From Hydractinia symbiolongicarpus (taxonomy: Eukaryota; Cnidaria; Hydrozoa; Anthoathecata; Hydractiniidae), in NCBI RefSeq assembly GCF_029227915.1, contig NC_079883.1, positions 27,342,001-27,406,000 on the forward strand: a DNA stretch of 64,000 nt, read 5' to 3'. The position numbers and the translations under genes were made by a program. Every line of letters begins with the position of its first letter. Positions within the stretch are counted from its first letter, which is position 1. Below are positions 1 through 10,439 of this stretch, one piece after another. The notes below the pieces were generated by a model, which did not search any database, was not told where the DNA came from, and was given only the letters and a program-made list of their open reading frames with translations.

Positions 1-1100
1 ATAGACACTCAAAAAAATAATGAAAAAACAAATTACATGGCCTATGGATAAATTATAGAGTATCTATCCTGGAATATCAATACTGTTAGCAAGCTATTGA
101 GTCATATTAGTAACCAGGAACAATACAAACATTAAACAACACATTACGTCACATGACATTACAGGACAGGACAAACAGAAAGTAGCTGTTCTTAATAATA
201 AAACGTCAATATATATGCATGTTTAAATAACTGGCTAAGTTAGAGAAAAAAAATAATAAATAAAAATAAAAAAAATAAAATAGCAAGCATAATCAATATA
301 TAATGTACCAACCACGGAGATACACTCTAACTAGTTAATCAGTGTTTTCTTCAGGGTAGATTTGAGCTTATTTTCAGTCAAGTCAAGAAGTTTTATACTT
401 GGACATTTATCATGACAAAATTGCCATTACAGAACGGCTTGATGACGTATAGACTTCGTACGAAAACTACTAGTCCGAACAAGTTTAAAATTAGTGAGTC
501 CACGAGAATTAGCCCTGGTATTATGGGAGTGGGAGAAGTCAACTGCCAAGAGGAGAAGGAGCCTTCTGATGATAAATACGATGAATTAAAAGAGCATTTT
601 GAAAATGAATAAGATCGGTAAATTTCATTAATCCTAGTTGAGTAAATAAAGGATTAGCAGAAGCAAAGTAATTAGAAAAGGTAGTCAATCGGATAGCAGA
701 GTTTAGCAAGGTAACAATCTTCTTAATAATTAAGTTTACTGATTGTCCCCAGATTACGGAACAGTAGATAAGATGAGAATGAAAAAGAGCATAGTAGATA
801 GAGAGTGAAACATCTTTTGGAACCAAGTGTCTTAGTTTGGCTATGATTACATTAGCCCTTCTTAGTTTTGAAGCTACAGTATCAATCTGCGGCTTCCAAG
901 TTAGGTTAGAGTCTAGAAGTATTCCTAGGTATTTAATAGAGTTGCTTTGAAATAATCTTTCACCTCCTATAGTAAGTTGGAATTCCTGATCCATGGGCTT
1001 AGAGGCGTGTATAAAAATAATGTATTTCGTTTTTGTGGCATTTAAGGCAATTTTATTGGCATTAAGCCAGTGCCAAAGGAGTTTTAAATTTGAAAAGGTG
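1..1100 (-). mobile_element. 3' part of a decayed LINE (reverse transcriptase C-terminus)
   Basis: Read on the minus strand, about 1100 down to 331 encodes the C-terminal part of a non-LTR retrotransposon reverse transcriptase. Its 'WLNANKIALNATKTKYIIF' block and the following 'KYLGILLDSNLTW' block are typical of the thumb region of Jockey/CR1-like elements, followed by the usual Trp-rich segment. The long frame ends near 539. Coding resumes in another frame ('NTRANSRGL...') and stops at a TAG at 331-333, so there is a frameshift. Bases 1-330 are probably the 3' untranslated tail, which may run off the window. The catalytic palm, endonuclease and ORF1 are absent, so this is a dead 5'-truncated copy. 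The clade assignment is only approximate. Confidence 0.85.
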
Positions 1101-1748
1101 TATTATTAATGGTTCCTGAAAATTTAAAAGAAATTGATACAAAGGAAGTTAAAAAACTGGAGAAAACACGCTTTTGTCTCTAACAAACTGTCATAAAAAC
1201 ACGTTTTTTACCTCCTTTCCGATATTGTAAAACGATGGGAGTCGTAGGAACGCAAGTACAATTGCATTATCGTTAAGGTGTATTTATTTTCAACCCTATA
1301 TTCCTAAAAATCCATAAATTAGCATAAAGATTCAATTTGGCTATGCAGTTCTTTTTTCTTTCTTGTCAGGATGCGTGCACATATATATGGAATTTCGTAA
1401 ACATTTGCAACTCGTCTATCTATCATGTGGATCACTTCTCTTTTTACCAGTGCTACTTCTCTTTCTGGTCACAATACAATATTAGGATAATGGTGATAAT
1501 TTGATGGTATATGCTATACATGCTATTTCAAAACCTTGAAATATATGCCTAGCCTATCATGAGAATTGTTTCCTTTGATTTTGCGATACAACAAAAATTA
1601 ATACTACACAGGTTGTTTCCATCTCTTTCCTTTTTGTGCATAGCCACAGTGAGAAGGAAAAGGTGAAAACCACTTTCTTCCAACCTGCTAAAAATGTCCC
1701 AAATTTAGTTCTGTGTCTCATTGTAGACTAAGTTGAATTTTTTTTTAG
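1101..1748. other. LTV1 upstream intergenic region
   Basis: No gene is visible here. The stretch separates the LINE fragment from LTV1 and must hold whatever promoter LTV1 uses; I see no clear core promoter motif. It ends in a run of T followed by AG at 1748-1749, a good splice-acceptor-like site 9 bases before the LTV1 start codon. Confidence 0.5.
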
Positions 1749-1757
1749 AAGTCAATA

Positions 1758-3119
1758 ATGGGGAAGAAAAAGAAACAATTTATCGACAAAAAAAGTGCCC
1801 AAAAATTCAATCTTGTTCACAGAAGTCAAAGAGATCCATTGCAGGCAGATGAAGACAGTGCACAACATGTCCTTGTTCCAGCAAATAAAAATCAGGAACT
1901 AAATGAACTTGAAGGTACATCAGCAAGTGATGTTCATTCTAGAGAAGAACATTTAAAATATGGCATATACTATGATGATGATTATGACTATTTACAACAT
2001 TTAAAACCACGTGGAGGAGGGTACTTAATGTTAGCAGAAGATGTCAATGAAACTAAAACTGAAGACAAAAGTGACAGTCGAGTTTCTTTTGGTAATATTT
2101 TGCTTCCACCAGAAGTCTTACCGTCAAAACATGAAGAAGATATTGGAATGCTTAATAAAGGAGTGCTGCCGCGTGGACCGCAACCTGATTGGGACCCCGA
2201 TATTGTTGCTGCGCTTGATGATGATCTTGATTTAGAAGACCCTGATAACATATTAGAAGACAACTTTATGACTTTAGCAGGTGCCAAAAATAATGAAAAT
2301 ACATGTGATGATATTATTATAGAGTATGAAACAGAATCTGATATATCTAATGGAAGTTATGTTGACTCAGATAATTTACTTTCTGATGAAGAATTTGATG
2401 ATTCCGAAGAAGAAACAAAATCTCGTTTTACTAATTATTCAATGACATCGTCAATAATACGAAGAACAGAAGGTTTAAAACTTCTAGATGATAGATTTGA
2501 GCGAATTATGGAAGAATACGATGAAAATGAGATTGGGTGTATTGACCATGAAGATGTGACTGGCAAGTTTTCTGCTACTAATGAACTTGTTAGTCAGGTA
2601 ATGGATGAGTTTATCGATAACCAAAGGTTACATGAACTATCAGAAACACAAAATCATGAGGAAAGCGATAAAGTAAATGATCATAATGAGGAAAAAGAGG
2701 ATGAAAGTGATAACGATGAAAACCTTTTTGTCCAATTTGAAAAAAGTCCAAAAAGTCAATGGGATTGTGAATCAATCATAAGTACATATTCCAACTTGTA
2801 TAATCATCCAAAAGTTATAACAGAAGAGAAGAAAGTGCGTTTGCATAAACATACAGGCATACCGGTGGGTGTACTGCAAGATAAAAAGAAAAATACTAAC
2901 AAGGACGGTGTGGAAGAAACAGAAATTATTTCCTTAAAAAATATTAGAAATAAAAATGAAAGTGCAGAAGAAAGAAGGCAAAGGAAAAACGACGTCAAAG
3001 AACTTCGAAAAAATAGGCGGGTGGAAAAGAAAAACAACAAGCTGTTATTTAAAAACGAATATAAGAAACAGGAAAAAGCAGAGGTCAATACTTCTATACA
3101 AAAGGGGATTAAAATGTGA
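1758..3119 (+). CDS. Ltv1: LTV1 ribosome biogenesis factor
   Basis: A single uninterrupted 453-residue frame encodes an LTV1 homologue, close to the length of animal LTV1 proteins. LTV1 is an assembly factor of the small ribosomal subunit that acts in late 40S maturation and pre-40S export. The N-terminus carries the family signature 'FNLVHRSQRDPL' at about residues 17-28. Further in are 'YYDDDYDYLQHLKPRG' (about 71-86), 'DPDIVAALDDD' (about 146-156), 'SRFTNYSMTSSIIRR' (about 222-236), and a Lys/Arg-rich C-terminal coiled segment with 'EERRQRKNDVKELRKNRR'. The start is the only ATG at the family N-terminus. The coding region has no intron. A pyrimidine tract ending in AG lies just upstream, so the 5' leader may be spliced or trans-spliced. 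Identification is firm. Confidence 0.95.
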   Translation: MGKKKKQFIDKKSAQKFNLVHRSQRDPLQADEDSAQHVLVPANKNQELNELEGTSASDVHSREEHLKYGIYYDDDYDYLQHLKPRGGGYLMLAEDVNETKTEDKSDSRVSFGNILLPPEVLPSKHEEDIGMLNKGVLPRGPQPDWDPDIVAALDDDLDLEDPDNILEDNFMTLAGAKNNENTCDDIIIEYETESDISNGSYVDSDNLLSDEEFDDSEEETKSRFTNYSMTSSIIRRTEGLKLLDDRFERIMEEYDENEIGCIDHEDVTGKFSATNELVSQVMDEFIDNQRLHELSETQNHEESDKVNDHNEEKEDESDNDENLFVQFEKSPKSQWDCESIISTYSNLYNHPKVITEEKKVRLHKHTGIPVGVLQDKKKNTNKDGVEETEIISLKNIRNKNESAEERRQRKNDVKELRKNRRVEKKNNKLLFKNEYKKQEKAEVNTSIQKGIKM

Positions 3120-3288
3120 ATCAAACTGCAAATTTTTTTCAAGAAATACAGAGATGCACGTTTGTTTAAGAAACATACTTTTTGAGTTCTGTCTGGGTTT
3201 TTCTTAACGTTAAGGATATTTTTCTTTTCAGTGTCGCTGTTTTATGCCTTTAAAATGCATTTCACCATGTTACCTGTTAATTTATCGA
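3120..3288. other. LTV1 3' flank
   Basis: Short downstream flank holding the presumed 3' untranslated region. I see no strong polyadenylation hexamer and no other feature. Confidence 0.4.
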
Positions 3289-6244
3289 TACTTCGAGGGT
3301 AAAAACTTTCGCGTTTTTCACGTTCTTATACCAAAGTTTATGCCTTTTGAAATTTTAAATTATTTAATGTGAAGTCATGGATATTTTTGAAAACGCGAAA
3401 GTTTTTTCATCATAAAAAGATTTAAAACATCAAAATCTCAAAGTTAAGATTTATTTCTTCCTTTAATCATCAACTACAATAACATTGGTGTTTGTTTTCT
3501 TGGGTGCTGCGAACATTTCTTGGATATCCCGATTCCTTGAAACAGATGCAGACTTTTTCTTTCTCTTGGCGCGGCTTGCGCTGCGTCAACTGAATGCGTC
3601 ATAACGGCCTTAGATAGATTTTCATGTCTTCTGACTCGGAATGGAAAGATGCGGAGAATTTAATTTCCTTAGCGTAAACTTGTATATTTTATTCTTTTTC
3701 AAAAAAATTAATTTCTCGGACTTTGGCCTTACGCTAAAGTATTCCCACGCCAAGACAAATCTTATTTTAAATTTTTAAGGTTTTTCCGTGATTGATTGAT
3801 TGATTGATTTAATTTATTTACCATCGGTTATTATATACAATAGTTCTTTAAAAAAATAATATTTTGCAAAAAACTAATCAAAACCGACCAAATATTTTTA
3901 TATATTTACAATTTAGATGAAAACTATAATAAATAAATAATGAATAAATAATAAATAAAAGATAAACATTCCCCCTCTCCCATTTTCGTATTGATTACGC
4001 AAGTTATGGAATTAATTGCCGACACTCTGTGCATGAACAGTGAGAGCCATTCCATTTTTTAATCATTTGCTTAAATTTAACTAGATCTTCGCAATTTCAC
4101 GTATGAAAAGGAAGTTTATTCCAAACTTTTGGGGCTAAACATCGCAAACTGTTTAGACCAAAGGTGCTTGTTTCTACACTGATGGTTTTTAGGTTGTTCA
4201 TGTTTTGACTTCTTACTGGCCTATCAGTTTCCTCAAAAAGGAAAATATCTTTCATGAAAGAAGGACTGATGTTTCTCCGAATTTTAAATATTTCTATGCA
4301 TAAATATCTGTGCCTTAGTAATTCCATATAATGTTTATTTGGGAGGCAATCAACTGGTCTTGGGTCATCATGAATAAAACTTAAAGCCCTGTTGTGGAGT
4401 TTTTCAATTTTCAAAAGAGATTTCGAAGAAAAGAAATGCCAAACTAAGGGACAATAATTAAAATTTGCATACACGAAGCTTTGTGCTAAAATAGATCTTG
4501 TTTGCAAAGATAGTACATTTTTAAATCTAAATAATGCATTCAGCTGGGCTGAGGCTTTTCGACAAAGATTACTAATGTGCAAGTTGAAATTTAATTTATC
4601 ATCAATTGTTACTCCTAAAAGTTTTACGGACCTTTCTGATTGTATGACTCTATCACCAATGTTTATTTCAAGCTTCGAGTTATCAATTTTGGCTCTTGAT
4701 AGAAGGATCGAATGAAATTTGTTTGGATTTGCTATCATTTTGTTATTATTTTACCAAGAAAGGGCAATTTCGGATTCCCTTTCTAAAGTCTTAATGAGAT
4801 TTTTAATAGTGTTTGAATAAGCTGATATCGTATTATCGTCTGCGTAATTATGTAGGTCACTATTTACAATAAAATAAAATAAATCATTCATAAATATATT
4901 AAAAATAATTGGGCCCAACACAGAACCCTGAGGCACACCTGACAAAATTAATTCAAATATACTATACTCCGCATTTACTCGTGTGGATTGTTCTCTGTTT
5001 GTAAGATACGATAGAATATACTCAAGTGATTTTACATCAAAACCGTAAGCATGAAGTTTGGCTATAAGTAGATCGTGGGGGACACAGTCAAAAGCTTTTG
5101 ATAAGTCCATTAATATTGAACCAACCACATAATTCAGATCCAGTTTTTTTTTCCAATCCTCTAATAGGCGTATCAATACGTGATTGGTGCTATAGTTTTT
5201 CCTGTAAGCAGATAAGTACACAAAAAGTTTTTTTTCCATGAAAGACATTATTGGCTCTTTGATTCATAAAACTTAGAGAAAAAATTTAATACACTAATAG
5301 GTCTAAAATTATTGAGACTGTACTTTTCCTTGCTTCCCTTGTCAATTGGTGTAACAACCGCACGCTTAGCTTTAGTTGGGAAAAAACTGGCACGGATGCT
5401 ACTATTTAAGGCATTTTTGAGGGGCAATATTAAGTGCTTACTAGCTAGTTTTGCAAGTTTTGGCGGTATCTTATCTTCGTCTGCAGACGCTTTAGTGTTT
5501 AATTCTTTAAATACTTTTTTGATTTCTTCATCACCTATTTCCTTAAATTGAAAATTTTCAGACACATTTTCAATATTTTCTTTTATCTTTAGGATACTTG
5601 GATGATTTTTATAGGTTTTTAAAATTTTCTCAATCAACTTTTTTTTATCTGTAAATGATTTAAAATCAATAGAGGTAGGTTTAATACCACTGCTATTTTC
5701 AACAATATTTATGAAGTGGCTATTCATTGTTGTTGCCACTTCATTTTCATCCCTAATCAAATTATCGTTTTGGATTATCGTAATATTTGCATTACTTCAG
5801 CAATTTTTATTGGTTACAAAAGGTTTCATAACTTTCCAAAAATTTTTATTTTCGACTGCTCCGGCCTGGGTTATTTTTTTAAAATATTCCTTAACAGCTA
5901 TATTTCGTAATTTTACGCATTTGTTTCTTTGTCTTTTATAATTGGCATTGTTTTCCTCAGTTTTATCATTGTTATATTTATTTTTAAACCTTGACCTAGA
6001 GTATATAGTCTTTCTTAATTCTTTATTCATGAAGGGAGCATCGTTTCCACGCAATGTTTTCTGTTTTAAAGGAGCATGTTTATCTACTATATTTCTAAAA
6101 ATTACTTGAAGATTTTCATAGTTCAAATCAGGATCGGCAGTGTCACAACAAAAGTCAGCAGCTTTTACATTACGTGAAATTTGTCCGAAACATCGTCAAA
6201 CGCGGAAATTTCGCGTACTCGCAAAAGTTTCTGCCTCTAAAGTA
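3289..6244. mobile_element. Inverted-repeat DNA element interrupted by a LINE
   Basis: The left end reads TACTTCGAGGGTAAAAACTT from 3289. The reverse complement of the right end (6244 downward) reads TACTTTAGAGGCAGAAACTT, so the two ends form imperfect terminal inverted repeats. Both continue into GCG-containing sequence. The same terminus occurs at 43101 and 44241, so this is a repeat family. Removing the nested LINE (3792-6172) leaves about 575 bp without an obvious transposase, consistent with a non-autonomous element. An internal second 'GCGAAAGTTTTTTC' block lies near 3400. That the two ends belong to one insertion is an inference from matching termini and orientation. Confidence 0.5.
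3792..6172 (-). mobile_element. 5'-truncated LINE with (AATC)n tail, decayed reverse transcriptase
   Basis: On the minus strand the element reads from about 6172 to 3792. Four frame segments (6126-5797, 5760-5248, 5248-4751, 4738-4097) together give a linker, a reverse transcriptase and a C-terminal domain. Landmarks are 'FRPISVLNFFSKFYE', 'STNHVLIRLLEDW', 'SGVPQGSVLGPIIFN' and the catalytic 'YADD' box within 'LHNYADDNTISA'. An in-frame stop separates the first two segments and another separates the last two; a frameshift lies near 5250. The endonuclease is missing. The 3' end (low coordinate) carries about five ATTG/AATC units at 3791-3810, as in CR1/L2-like LINEs that end in short tandem repeats rather than poly(A). 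CGTGA at both edges may be a target-site duplication. Confidence 0.88.
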
Positions 6245-7214
6245 TTTTTAATTTTTTCAATTTTTTTAGGTTATAGCAGCTCACAGTACCTATAATCTTA
6301 GGTTTAAAAACGGGTGTATACTTACAAAGATACATGCGTATAGGGCGGGTGAGATGAAATATATAAGCTTTTTTAGTTAAATAATTTGAGCAACAATATA
6401 CTGGAACCCTCGAATTTTAACCAATAGCTTGTTCGCTGAATTAAGTATGGAAGAATAAGGAATTGATTTTTGTGAATTTTCCTCGTGTTAGCAAACTTAA
6501 TTCCGCATTTTATTTTTTCGCACTTTATCTTTATTTCCATCCCGTTTGTAATTTTCCTGTAAATTCGAAGCGAACTTTAGAAGCAAAATCAATACAAACA
6601 GAACTGCACATGCTCAGATATATTTCCCTGGCGGATTCGCTGTTTGATTTACTTCGTGGAAAATCCCCTTAGATCCCACTTCAGACGATATTAGCGCAAC
6701 AGTAGCTACTTGAAGCTGTTGTTTGGCTATATATTTTAATATGCTGTTTTTCATTCTAAAATCCTACCTACAAAAAAATGTTTTGCATGTTGAAGTCTAA
6801 AAACATAAAGAGCTGAAATTCGCAAAAGTTCTAGCTCTTATAAAAAATTTACATCTCAAACCATTAATACTCTTGCGCTTGACATTATTTGTTTACATTT
6901 TAAGTTAAGCTCTCTTGGTTGAAGCATCTGCGTGGCAGGCGGAAAAACGCTGGTGTTTGCAGAAGAGAGGTATCTCCATATTGCTATAACCTCAAGCCCC
7001 CCACACGTCCTAAAATTCCTAAAATAAGATAATGAGGAGGCCAATCCCTAGAATCCTAAAATTACGCAAATTTTTCTAAAATTCTTAAAAAATGTAAATT
7101 ATGTATGAACTACATCATGTCTGTGTTTGTTTTTACATTTGCTGTGCAGCATGTAACATATGCGAAGAGAATTCTTTATAATTATATAACAGTGTTATCT
7201 TTTGACTGATTTTA
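6245..7214. other. Intergenic, no recognised gene
   Basis: AT-rich DNA between two mobile elements. It contains only short chance frames on both strands. A 'GCAAAAGTTCTAGCTCTTATAA' like block near 6823 weakly resembles the terminus of the neighbouring inverted-repeat family. I see no other structure. Confidence 0.4.
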
Positions 7215-7473
7215 CAGTGGAATCCCCCTAAAGCGGACACCCTATAAAGCGGACAGCCCTCTAAAGCGGACAAAAATTTTTGCACCGGCAGAATTTAGGT
7301 CAAACTCTCATAAAAAAATCTCTATAAAGCGGACGATTATAAAGCGGACACTCTATAAAGCGGACAAAAATCTTTGCACCAAATGACAGTTTCCCTTATA
7401 AACACTCCCTATAAAGCGGACAATGGAAAAATAACGAGATGAAATGTCACTTTTTCTTAAAATTTAAACCATT

Positions 7474-8052
7474 TTACTTAGTACATCTTTGAGTTTTGTT
7501 ATTTACCGAGTCCAACACTTTCCTTATATTTTTCTCGGCCCACTCAACTGCCTTTTCAACACCAATTAATTGGTACTGGGCAGGAATTTCTAGTCCGTAG
7601 CCAGCACCACGGTTCACTCGCTTCCCAGTCACTTTACATCCGATGGTACAGTTAGGAAGCGACATGAATTTGTTGAATAGTTTGCTAAGGTTTTTAGGGA
7701 CGTGCCCAACTACTTTATCGTCATCTGTAACAGCTACAGCAAACTTGTCATGTTCGTTATCTTCTTCCGCTTTTAAACAAAAATTCTCTTCTCCGACTTT
7801 TGGGCTCCATATGTCCATGTAAGCATGGTATCCACGGATAAACGAGTCGAAGCGATATTCTTTCTGTTTTATAAGGATAATCTCAATCTGTTGGTCAATG
7901 TTTTTGAGAAGCATCTCATTTAGTTGAACGTTCGACATATCTGTGTTCTCTTCAGCTTCTTTAACTTTAAAATAGCATTCGAATCGTGAAGACATTGCAG
8001 CGTAAAATTTTAAACTGGAAAGAATTTCGAATTTTGAATTTCTAATGCACAT
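7474..8052 (-). CDS. HIRAN-domain protein carried by the transposon
   Basis: An intact 192-residue frame. From about residue 68 it shows a HIRAN-like domain: 'FIRGYHAYMDIW', then a Glu-rich stretch, 'DNEHDKFAVAV', 'VVGHVPKNLSKLF' and finally 'GYGLEIPAQYQLIG' near residue 160. HIRAN domains in HLTF/Rad5 proteins bind DNA ends, but here the domain is free-standing and its role is unknown. The first ATG (8052) is only five bases from the transposase ATG (8058), head to head. A second Met at about residue 20 (7995, 'MSSRFE') would leave a longer shared upstream region and may be the true start. The gene lies inside the terminal inverted repeats. It has no stop or frameshift although the partner transposase is broken. 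Function in transposition is inferred only from position. Confidence 0.8.
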   Translation of the reverse strand: MCIRNSKFEILSSLKFYAAMSSRFECYFKVKEAEENTDMSNVQLNEMLLKNIDQQIEIILIKQKEYRFDSFIRGYHAYMDIWSPKVGEENFCLKAEEDNEHDKFAVAVTDDDKVVGHVPKNLSKLFNKFMSLPNCTIGCKVTGKRVNRGAGYGLEIPAQYQLIGVEKAVEWAEKNIRKVLDSVNNKTQRCTK

Positions 8053-8057
8053 TCAAC

Positions 8058-8756
8058 ATGGCAATGTCGAAGCAGCAGCTTGCTGGTAAACTAGCAAAGA
8101 AAACTTTATCATTAGATGATAAGATCAAGTTTTTGGATTTCGCCAAAAAAAATCCAGAACTTGGATGTAGAAAACTAGCAGACATTTACAAGATTGGAAA
8201 GACAGCCGCAGCAAATATTTTAAGAGACGAAAAGAAAATTCGTGAACAACATGAAATTTTTCGTGAGAAAACAAAAAAACGTAACCGCCATTGCAAGTAT
8301 CACAAGATAAATGAGATCTTATTCGAATGGTACAAAAGATGTTGCGCTTCTAACATCTACCCTAATGGTGTAATGCTTAAAGAGGAGGCGTTGGAAATTA
8401 AGGAAAAACTTCAGAACAGCGATTTTGATAATTTCTCCGCCTCTGACGGTTGGTTGGATCGTTGGAAAACAACATATTCCGTCAAAGAACGTCGTATTGT
8501 TGGTGAAGCTGGTGACGTTTCTACAGAAACGGTTACTTCCTGGATGGAGAGGATCAAAGAATTGGTTGAAGGTTATTCACTAGAAAATATTTGGAACATG
8601 GACGAGTCTGGCTGTTTTTTTAAAGCTCTACCGGCCAAAGGGTTAGTGGAAAAAGGAAAACAAGCAAAAGGTGGGAAAAAGTCAAAGCTTAGATTAACTG
8701 TCGCTTTTTTTGTAAATGCAGCTGGGGAAAAGATCGACCAGCCTGTTGTTATATAA
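8058..8756 (+). pseudogene. CENP-B/Tigger-like transposase, C-terminus lost
   Basis: The first about 230 residues of a pogo/Tigger transposase. A psq-type helix-turn-helix lies at about residues 14-60 ('LSLDDKIKFLDFAKKNPELG', 'CRKLADIYKIGKTAAANIL'). A CENP-B-type second DNA-binding domain lies at about 75-150 ('LFEWYKRC', 'SASDGWLDRWK'). The DDE nuclease begins at 'IWNMDESGCFFKALP' (about residue 193), with the first catalytic Asp in NMDES. The frame breaks at about 8752 where a LINE fragment begins, so the second and third catalytic acidic residues are missing. A possible relic of the C-terminal part lies near 9905-10030, but too little is left to be sure. Two Met codons, at 8058 and 8064, could start the protein. 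Confidence 0.9.
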
Positions 8757-9797
8757 CCATTCAAAAACTAGATATACCTTTTTTCACAAACTTAGTAAAA
8801 AAGATAAAATACCTCTTAGGTTACCTGGATTAGTTATTGATCATGTAAACATAAGAAGAGAATATTCAATAAAATTTCTTGGAGTTCTCCTAGACGAAAA
8901 TTTAACTTGGAGAGAACATATTAAATTAGTGGAAAACAAAGTTTCCAAAAGCTTAGGAATCTTATATAAAGCCAGTTTCGCTTTGAATAAGAACTGCTTA
9001 AGAAGCATATATTTTTCCTTTATACACTGCTATTTAAACTATGCAAACATTGCATGGGGTAGCACTAATATAACAAAATTAAAAAAACTGCACATTCAGC
9101 AAAAACATGCCAGTAGGATTATATTACGACAGAACAAATGTTCCCATTCTAGACCATTGCTAAAAGAACTGGGTATTCTTAATGTATGTAAGCTAAACAT
9201 TTTTCAAGTCCTTATTTTCATGTATAAGATTAGAAATTTAATAGCACCAAATATATTCATTACATTATTTAAGAAAGTTCAACATAAATATCCAACTAGA
9301 TTTTCAGGTAATAATTTCCTTCGGCCAAAAATCATATCTAATGTAACAAAATTTTCAATATCAAACCGAGGCCCAAAACTCTGGAGCATGCTTCTAAACG
9401 ATGAGATAAAAAGCATCCCATCTACAAAACAATTTAAAATTGCACTAAGAAATCAGCTGTTACGAAGTAATAACGAACAAGTCTTCTTCTGAAACAACAC
9501 TACGTGTGATAATTAAACGCTTTCTTTTATTTAACATAACATTTAATATTTTATTAAGTTTTTAATAATCAATTTTTATTTGACGCTCTTTTTAATGACG
9601 GCTATGTAAGGTGTGAGATGATAAGACTGCATAGTCTTCTACTTACTCCTGCCATTTTATTCTACGTACGTGATACAGTTATGTATATATATATGTATAT
9701 ATTTATATCCTAATGTAGAAATTTATGCCTGTACTTGTGTGTATGTAGAACTTGTATCTGTAATTTTGAAATAGTTGTATGTAAATTTCTTTTGGCG

Positions 9798-9828
<31 letters not shown>
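8756..9828 (+). mobile_element. 5'-truncated LINE fragment with poly(A) tail, nested in the transposon
   Basis: An uninterrupted frame to a stop at 9490-9492 encodes the C-terminal part of a LINE reverse transcriptase ('FLGVLLDENLTWREHI', 'YLNYANIAWGS', 'LGILNVCKLNIFQ', 'ISNRGPKLW'). A roughly 300-base 3' region and a long A run at about 9799-9826 follow. The track-like frame that starts at 8716 is only the read-through from transposase sequence in another phase; the LINE itself starts near 8756. No clear target-site duplication is visible. The intact C-terminal frame suggests a younger insertion than the LINE at 3792-6172, and the poly(A) tail marks a different lineage from that element with its (AATC)n tail. 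Confidence 0.88.
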
Positions 9829-9831
<3 letters not shown>

Positions 9832-10183
9832 AAGACCTATAAGATAAATGAAATATATCTTCGTAATATAACTTGGTTTCTTAGTTTATAACCTTAGCAA
9901 CACTTAAAGGTTGGTTGCAACACCGACAAATTTGAGCTGCTAAACTTACTTTACACAGCCAACTTGGGTTCTTTGCTCGATAAGCTAAATCTATTGATGT
10001 TGCCGTCTACCCTAGTGTTGCAAGTCACCCCATGATACCCGCCAGTACTACAAAAAAAGCTTTTTTGGTCAAAATTAGGTCTAAAACTAATTTTTTGGTC
10101 AACTTCCTATAAAGCGGACATCCCTCTAAAGCGGACACTTTTTTTTGCACCAATGGTGTCCGCTTTAGAGGGATTCCACTGTA

Positions 10184-10439
10184 GTTGATTTTTCAGGTTA
10201 AATGCATATCAAGATAGTATAAAATGGCAAGTAAATAGAGATAGACACAGTGCATATTGTTAGCTTTGTTGTAAGTCATTTAGAATAGATGGTGGTGCCA
10301 TTGCTTAAGTGAAATCACACCAAAGCCATAAAAAACAACCGAAAGTTGCATCGGGGCAACCCACACAAAGAACTTTCCAAGTTATGTGAGGCGATGTTGT
10401 TAATTTATCAAGTGAAACATTAGTTCTTACTCCAGAAGA
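10184..10439. other. Short spacer between two dead transposons
   Basis: No gene or repeat is recognised. It may include the eroded N-terminal part of the hAT-like element downstream. Confidence 0.35.

Larger units (their letters stand above)
7215..10181. mobile_element. pogo/Tigger-type DNA transposon with accessory HIRAN gene and nested LINE
   Basis: The left end begins CAGTGGAATCCCCCTAAAGC at 7215 and the right end is its inverted counterpart ending at 10181 (reverse complement CAGTGGAATCCCTCTAAAGC, one mismatch). The inverted match continues through 'GGACACC', giving about 27 bp. TA flanks both ends (7213-7214 and 10182-10183), as expected for the Tc1/mariner/pogo superfamily. Inside the ends are many copies of 'TATAAAGCGGAC': about six at the left (7220-7425) and two or three at the right (10105-10170), probably transposase binding sites. 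The cargo is a HIRAN-domain gene on the minus strand and a CENP-B-like transposase on the plus strand. A poly(A)-tailed LINE fragment (about 8756-9828) interrupts the transposase, so this copy is dead. Confidence 0.85.

Noticed and set aside
1988-2287. Antisense 99-codon frame over LTV1
   Set aside because: Shadow of the real LTV1 coding frame; composition follows its acidic codons.
2804-3142. Antisense 112-codon hydrophobic frame at the end of LTV1
   Set aside because: Complement of the Lys-rich LTV1 C-terminus yields Phe/Leu codons; no independent support.
7474-8052. HIRAN gene considered as an unrelated host gene
   Set aside because: It lies wholly inside the transposon's inverted repeats, between the left subterminal word array and the transposase, so transposon cargo is the simpler reading; kept as testable.
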